Position numbers and translations under genes: made by a program. Positions 3,616-6,967 of a DNA stretch of 6,967 bases are shown here, piece after piece. The stretch covers positions 1-6,967 of the forward strand of contig DASVLX010000325.1 of assembly GCA_036384655.1 (NCBI GenBank), given 5' to 3'. Each line of letters opens with the position of its first letter. Within the stretch, counting starts at the first letter, position 1. The notes below the pieces were generated by a model, which did no database searches, had not been told where the DNA came from, and saw nothing but the letters and a program-made list of their open reading frames with translations. Origin of the DNA: DASVLX01 sp036384655 (GTDB lineage: Bacteria > Actinomycetota > Actinomycetes > Mycobacteriales > Pseudonocardiaceae).

Positions 3616-5679
3616 ATGATCTTCCCGTTCTCAGCCGTTGTCGGTCACGAGGACCTGCGGCTGGGGCTGCTGCTCAACGCGGTTCATCCGGCCATCGGCG
3701 GCGTGCTCGTTCGCGGCGAGAAGGGCACCGCCAAGTCCACCGTGGTGCGCGCGCTGGCCGCGCTGCTGCCCGAGGTGGACGTGGTGGAGGGTTGCCGGTT
3801 CTCCTGCGACCCGGCGGCACCCGATCCCGACTGCCCGGACGGCCCGCACGACTCCTCGGCACCGGTGCGCCGACGCCGAGCCAGGCTCGTGGAGCTGCCG
3901 GTGGGTGCCACCGAGGACCGGCTGATCGGCTCGCTGGACCTGGAACGAGCGCTGACCGAGGGGGTTCGCGCCTACCAGCCCGGACTGCTGGCCGCCGCGC
4001 ACCGGGGCGTGCTCTACGTCGACGAGGTCAACCTGCTGCACGATCACCTGGTCGACCTGCTGTTGGACGCCGCCGCGATGGGCCGCGCGCATGTCGAGCG
4101 CGAGGGCGTCTCGGTCACGCACGCGGCGTCGTTCCTGCTGGTTGGCACGATGAATCCGGAGGAGGGCGAGCTCCGGCCGCAGCTGCTGGACCGGTTCGGG
4201 CTGACCGTGCAGGTCGTCGCCGACCGGGACGTGTCGGTTCGCACTGAGGTGATCCGCCGCCGGCTGGCGTTCGAGGCCGACCCGGCGGGCTTCACCGCCC
4301 AGTGGGCCGACGCCGACAGGGCCCTCGCCGAGCGGATCGGCGCCGCCCGCGCCGCACTGCCGAAGGTGACCCTGCCCGACTCGGAACTGCGCCGGATCGC
4401 GGCGGTGTGCGCGTCCTTCGACGTCGACGGCATGCGCGCCGACCTGGTCATGGCCCGGACCGCGCTGGCGCACGCCGCCTGGCGCGGGGCGCCGGCCGTC
4501 GGCGAGGAGGACGTCGCGGTGGCTGCGAAACTCGCATTGCCGCACCGCCGGCGTCGCGATCCGTTCGACGAGCCCGGCATGGACGACGAACAACTCGACC
4601 AGGCGCTGCGCGACGCCGCCGAGCAGGCCGGCGACGGCGCCGGGCCGGACGACGGACCCGATGATCCCGACGATGACCCCACCGACCCCACTGACCCGAC
4701 GGATCCCACCGATCCGCCGGAGTCGCCGGACCCCGGTGACGGCGCCCGGCCGCCGGCCGGGTCCGGCGACCAGAATGGTTCCGACGGCCAGGACAACGCC
4801 GACCGCCAGGAAAACGCCGACCGCCAGGGCGGTTCCGGCCAACGCCCCCAGCCCCGCCCGCAGAGCCCGGCACCCGCGTTCCGCGCCAAGCTGCTCACGG
4901 TGCCCGGCATCGGCGAAGGTGCGCCGGGACGGCGATCCCGGTCGCGTGCCGCCGGTGGCCGCCTGGTTCGTCCCTCCACTGTGGATGGATCGGGCCTGCA
5001 TCTGGTGGGCACCGTGACCGCCGCCGCACCGCACCAGCGAGCCCGCGGCCGTTCCGGGCCCGGCCTGAAGCTGCGGCCGGACGATCTGCGCCACGCGGTC
5101 CGCGAGGGCCGGGAGGGCAACCTGGTGCTGTTCGTGGTCGACGCCTCCGGGTCGATGGCCGCGCGGTCCCGGATGTCCGCCGTCACCGGCGCGGTGCTGT
5201 CCCTGCTGCGCGACGCCTACCAGCGCCGCGACAAGGTCGGCGTGGTGACCTTCCGGGGCAAGACGGCGGAGGTCGCGCTGCCGCCCACGTCATCGGTCGA
5301 CGCGGCGGCGAGCCGGCTGCGCAAGCTGCGGACCGGCGGCCGCACCCCGTTGGCCGACGGGCTGCTGCGGGCCCGTCGGGTGCTGGACGCGGAACGGCTG
5401 CGCGACCCGCGCCGCCGGCCGCTGCTGGTGCTGCTCACCGACGGCCGGGCGACGGCCGCCGGACCTGGACGTGACCCGCTGGCCGACGCACTACGCGCCG
5501 CCGGCTGGCTGGCCCGGGACGGCATCGCGAGCGTCACCGTCGACTGCGAGAGCGGGCCGGTCCGGCTGGGCCTGCCCGCCCGGTTGGCGCATGCTCTCGG
5601 CGGACCCTGCCTGACCCTGCGCGAACTGTCGGCGGACTCGGTCGCCGGCGCGGTTCGCGCCGTCCGTCCCGCCGCCTGA
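3616..5679 (+). CDS. ChlI/ChlD-like AAA+-VWA fusion, putative cobaltochelatase subunit
   Basis: A 687-residue protein in three parts. Residues 1-315 are a ChlI/BchI-type AAA+ ATPase with Walker A GEKGTAKST (34-42), a Cys cluster C60, C64 and C73, Walker B GVLYVDEVNLL (131-141) and NPEEGELRPQLLDRF (180-194). Residues about 316-425 are a low-complexity acidic, Pro/Gly/Gln-rich linker with four TDP units (356-367) and a doubled NADRQ. Residues about 500-687 are a ChlD-like VWA domain whose MIDAS motif is visible as DASGSM (509-514), GRTPLADG (575-582) and LLTDGRA (607-613). Such I-D fusions sit in actinobacterial cobalamin loci (mycobacterial Rv2850c type) and are thought to drive ATP-dependent cobalt insertion with CobN, in the place of CobS/CobT. 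CobN is not in the window. The gene lies under the riboswitch and 15 bases before cobO. Family firm; metal and partner inferred. Confidence 0.9.
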   Translation: MIFPFSAVVGHEDLRLGLLLNAVHPAIGGVLVRGEKGTAKSTVVRALAALLPEVDVVEGCRFSCDPAAPDPDCPDGPHDSSAPVRRRRARLVELPVGATEDRLIGSLDLERALTEGVRAYQPGLLAAAHRGVLYVDEVNLLHDHLVDLLLDAAAMGRAHVEREGVSVTHAASFLLVGTMNPEEGELRPQLLDRFGLTVQVVADRDVSVRTEVIRRRLAFEADPAGFTAQWADADRALAERIGAARAALPKVTLPDSELRRIAAVCASFDVDGMRADLVMARTALAHAAWRGAPAVGEEDVAVAAKLALPHRRRRDPFDEPGMDDEQLDQALRDAAEQAGDGAGPDDGPDDPDDDPTDPTDPTDPTDPPESPDPGDGARPPAGSGDQNGSDGQDNADRQENADRQGGSGQRPQPRPQSPAPAFRAKLLTVPGIGEGAPGRRSRSRAAGGRLVRPSTVDGSGLHLVGTVTAAAPHQRARGRSGPGLKLRPDDLRHAVREGREGNLVLFVVDASGSMAARSRMSAVTGAVLSLLRDAYQRRDKVGVVTFRGKTAEVALPPTSSVDAAASRLRKLRTGGRTPLADGLLRARRVLDAERLRDPRRRPLLVLLTDGRATAAGPGRDPLADALRAAGWLARDGIASVTVDCESGPVRLGLPARLAHALGGPCLTLRELSADSVAGAVRAVRPAA
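4681..4716 (+). repeat. Four tandem 9-bp units encoding Thr-Asp-Pro
   Basis: Four consecutive 9-base units encode TDP TDP TDP TDP inside the linker of the chelatase protein (residues 356-367), using varied synonymous codons (ACC/ACT/ACG, GAC/GAT, CCC/CCG). The codon variation means that the protein repeat is older than, or selected beyond, a recent slippage event. Shortly downstream AACGCCGACCGCCAGG is doubled, encoding NADRQ twice. Confidence 0.7.
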
Positions 5680-5694
5680 TACCTGGGAGTCGTT

Positions 5695-6309
5695 GTGCCG
5701 CACGGAAAACCCGCGGTCGTGCCGGATGACGGGCTAACCACCCGGCAACGTCGCGACCGGCCGTTGCTGATCGTGCACACCGGGGAGATGAAGGGGAAGT
5801 CGACGGCAGCCTTCGGGCTGGCGCTGCGCGGCTGGAACCAGGGCTGGTCGATCGGCGTGTTCCAGTTCGTCAAGAGCGCCAAATGGAAGGTCGGTGAGGA
5901 GGCTGCGTTCCGCACGCTGAACGAGGTGCACGAGCGAACCGGCCAGGGCGGGCCCGTCGAATGGCACAAGATGGGCGAGGGCTGGTCGTGGACCCGCCGG
6001 AAGGGCAGCGACGAGGACCACGCCGCCGCGGCCGTCGAGGGCTGGCGGGAGATCGCGCACCGGCTCGCCGAGCAACGCCACACACTGTATGTATTGGACG
6101 AGTTCTGCTACCCGCTGCGCTGGGGCTGGGTGGACGTCGACGAGGTGGTCGACACGCTGCGGAACCGGCCCGGTTACCAGCATGTGGTGATCACTGGCAG
6201 GCACGCTCCCCAGGCGCTGATCGACGCGGCCGATCTGGTGATGGAGACCACCAAGATCAAGCACCCGATGGACAGCGGGCAGAAGGGCCAGCGGGGAGTC
6301 GAATGGTGA
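5695..6309 (+). CDS. cobO: Cob(I)yrinic acid a,c-diamide adenosyltransferase (CobO/CobA/BtuR family)
   Basis: A complete 204-residue cytoplasmic P-loop protein that transfers the 5'-deoxyadenosyl group from ATP to the Co(I) corrinoid. Signatures are the phosphate loop GEMKGKST (30-37), KSAKWKVGEE (60-69), the long WHKMGEGWSWTRRKG block (90-104), Walker B-like LYVLDEF (131-137), VVITGRHAP (164-172) and the C-terminal METTKIKHPMDSGQKGQRGVEW region (183-204), all typical of the CobO family. The length matches the usual about 200 residues, with the flexible N-terminus present. GTG 5695 is chosen because GGGAG (5685-5689) lies 5 bases upstream. The gene starts 15 bases after the chelatase stop and overlaps cobB, so the three are probably translated from one riboswitch-controlled mRNA. 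Confidence 0.95.
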   Translation: MPHGKPAVVPDDGLTTRQRRDRPLLIVHTGEMKGKSTAAFGLALRGWNQGWSIGVFQFVKSAKWKVGEEAAFRTLNEVHERTGQGGPVEWHKMGEGWSWTRRKGSDEDHAAAAVEGWREIAHRLAEQRHTLYVLDEFCYPLRWGWVDVDEVVDTLRNRPGYQHVVITGRHAPQALIDAADLVMETTKIKHPMDSGQKGQRGVEW

Positions 6310-6967
6310 GCATGCCCCGGCTGGTGATCGCCGCGCCGTCGTCCGGCAGCGGCAAGACGACGGTGGCCACCGGCCTGATCGCCGCGCTGCGCCGGCGCGG
6401 CCACCGGGTCGCGCCGTTCAAGGTCGGCCCCGACTACATCGACCCCGGCTACCACCGGCTCGCGGCCGGACTTCCAGGCCGCAACCTGGATCCGGTCATG
6501 GTCGGTGCGGACCGCATCGCGCCACTGTTCGCGCATGGTGTGTCCGATGTGGACATCGCTGTCATCGAGGGCGTGATGGGCCTGTTCGACGGGCGCACCG
6601 GGATGGCCGGCCTCGGTTCCACCGCGCATGTCGCGGGCCTGCTCGACGCACCCGTGCTGCTCGTCGTGGACGCCCGCGGCCAGGGTCGCAGCCTCGCCGC
6701 GCTGCTGCACGGGTTCCGGAGCTACGACCCGGCGGTGCGGATCGCCGGTGTCGTGCTGAATCGCGTCGGCTCGGTGCGGCACGAACAGGTGCTGCGCGAT
6801 GCCTGTGCGGAAGTCGGGCTCCCGGTGCTGGGCGCGCTCGGCCGCGCCGACGCGGTGGCCGTGCCGTCCCGCCATCTCGGCCTGGTGCCGGCGATCGAGC
6901 ACGGCCGGCCGGCCCGCGACGCGGTGGACGCGATGGCCGCGCTGGTCGGCGAATCGGTGGATCTGGA
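6303..6967 (+). CDS. cobB: Cobyrinate / hydrogenobyrinate a,c-diamide synthase (CobB/CbiA), 5' part
   Basis: The frame is open from 6303 to the window end, about 221 residues of a protein normally near 450. It holds the N-terminal ATP-binding (dethiobiotin-synthetase-like) domain: VIAAPSSGSGKTT (P-loop, 8-20), KVGPDYIDPGYH (41-52), AVIEGVMGLFDG (87-98), then LLVVDARGQGRSLAALLHGF and VPSRHLGLVPAIEHGRPARD. The glutamine amidotransferase domain lies beyond the window. The enzyme amidates side chains a and c of (hydrogeno)cobyrinate using ATP and glutamine. ATG 6303, GTG 6306 and ATG 6312 are all in frame. GGGGAG (6293-6298) lies 4, 7 and 13 bases upstream of them respectively, and GTG 6306 would give the common 4-base GTGA overlap with the cobO stop. 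Translational coupling to cobO is likely. Confidence 0.93.
   Translation, partial: MVSMPRLVIAAPSSGSGKTTVATGLIAALRRRGHRVAPFKVGPDYIDPGYHRLAAGLPGRNLDPVMVGADRIAPLFAHGVSDVDIAVIEGVMGLFDGRTGMAGLGSTAHVAGLLDAPVLLVVDARGQGRSLAALLHGFRSYDPAVRIAGVVLNRVGSVRHEQVLRDACAEVGLPVLGALGRADAVAVPSRHLGLVPAIEHGRPARDAVDAMAALVGESVDL

Noticed and set aside
3492..4247. Plus-strand open frame of 251 residues overlapping the riboswitch and chelatase start
   Set aside because: It is Arg/Ala/Gly-rich with no motif, begins inside the riboswitch aptamer and is out of frame with the clear AAA+ protein.
3631..5186. Long open frames on the minus strand opposite the chelatase gene (up to 487 residues)
   Set aside because: They are low-complexity Arg/Ser/Pro or Gly/Val-rich translations typical of antisense frames in high-GC genes. 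The plus strand encodes a protein with full AAA+ and VWA motifs.
6174..6902. Minus-strand open frame of 242 residues across cobO and cobB
   Set aside because: The plus strand reads CobO and CobB with conserved motifs throughout; the antisense frame shows no recognisable domain.
1..6967. CRISPR array, tRNA or rRNA genes, intact insertion sequence or integrase
   Set aside because: No regularly spaced repeats, no tRNA-like cloverleaf, no rRNA motif and no transposase or integrase signature was seen on either strand.

Overview
The window is chromosomal DNA from a high-GC Gram-positive bacterium (Actinomycetota). The evidence is strong G/C preference at third codon positions, GTG starts, a BioF closely resembling the mycobacterial type, and the gene order 'I/D-fused chelatase protein - cobO - cobB', which matches the cobalamin cluster I recall from mycobacteria and relatives. 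A Pseudonocardiales or Mycobacteriales host would fit, but I cannot fix the genus from the sequence.

Left part (1-1968): a possible tail of an upstream gene (1-48), then about 380 bases without a convincing gene but rich in short inverted and direct repeats. A two-gene type II toxin-antitoxin operon of the HigBA kind follows. The toxin gene (431-799) encodes a RelE/HigB-like mRNA interferase. The antitoxin gene (862-1968) encodes a HigA-like helix-turn-helix protein fused to an ImmA/IrrE-type zinc metallopeptidase domain (HELGH motif). A -10-like box and a 12-bp palindrome lie just before the toxin gene, a layout expected for autoregulation. The antitoxin gene uses visibly more A/T-ending codons than the genes to its right, so the module looks acquired.

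Boundary (1969-2081): right after the antitoxin stop, base composition returns to high GC. A 33-codon tail of an unidentified protein-coding gene ends 1 base from the convergent bioF stop. This looks like the remnant of a gene cut by arrival of the toxin-antitoxin segment.

Centre (2082-3293, minus strand): a complete bioF (8-amino-7-oxononanoate synthase, biotin pathway), with no other biotin gene in view.

Right part (3294-6967, plus strand): a cobalamin operon. A B12 riboswitch (aptamer 3394-3551) precedes a 687-residue protein fusing a ChlI/BchI-like AAA+ domain, an acidic proline-rich linker and a ChlD-like VWA domain. It is probably the ATPase/VWA partner for cobalt insertion by CobN, which is not in the window. 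It is followed by cobO (corrinoid adenosyltransferase) and the first half of cobB (cobyrinate a,c-diamide synthase), which overlaps cobO and runs off the end. The three proteins act close together in the aerobic pathway: CobB amidates hydrogenobyrinate, the chelatase inserts cobalt, and CobO adenosylates the corrinoid. Coenzyme B12 would repress the operon through the riboswitch.

The two items most worth a second look are the protease-fused antitoxin with its repeat-rich promoter region, and a duplicated sequence module in the riboswitch expression platform.
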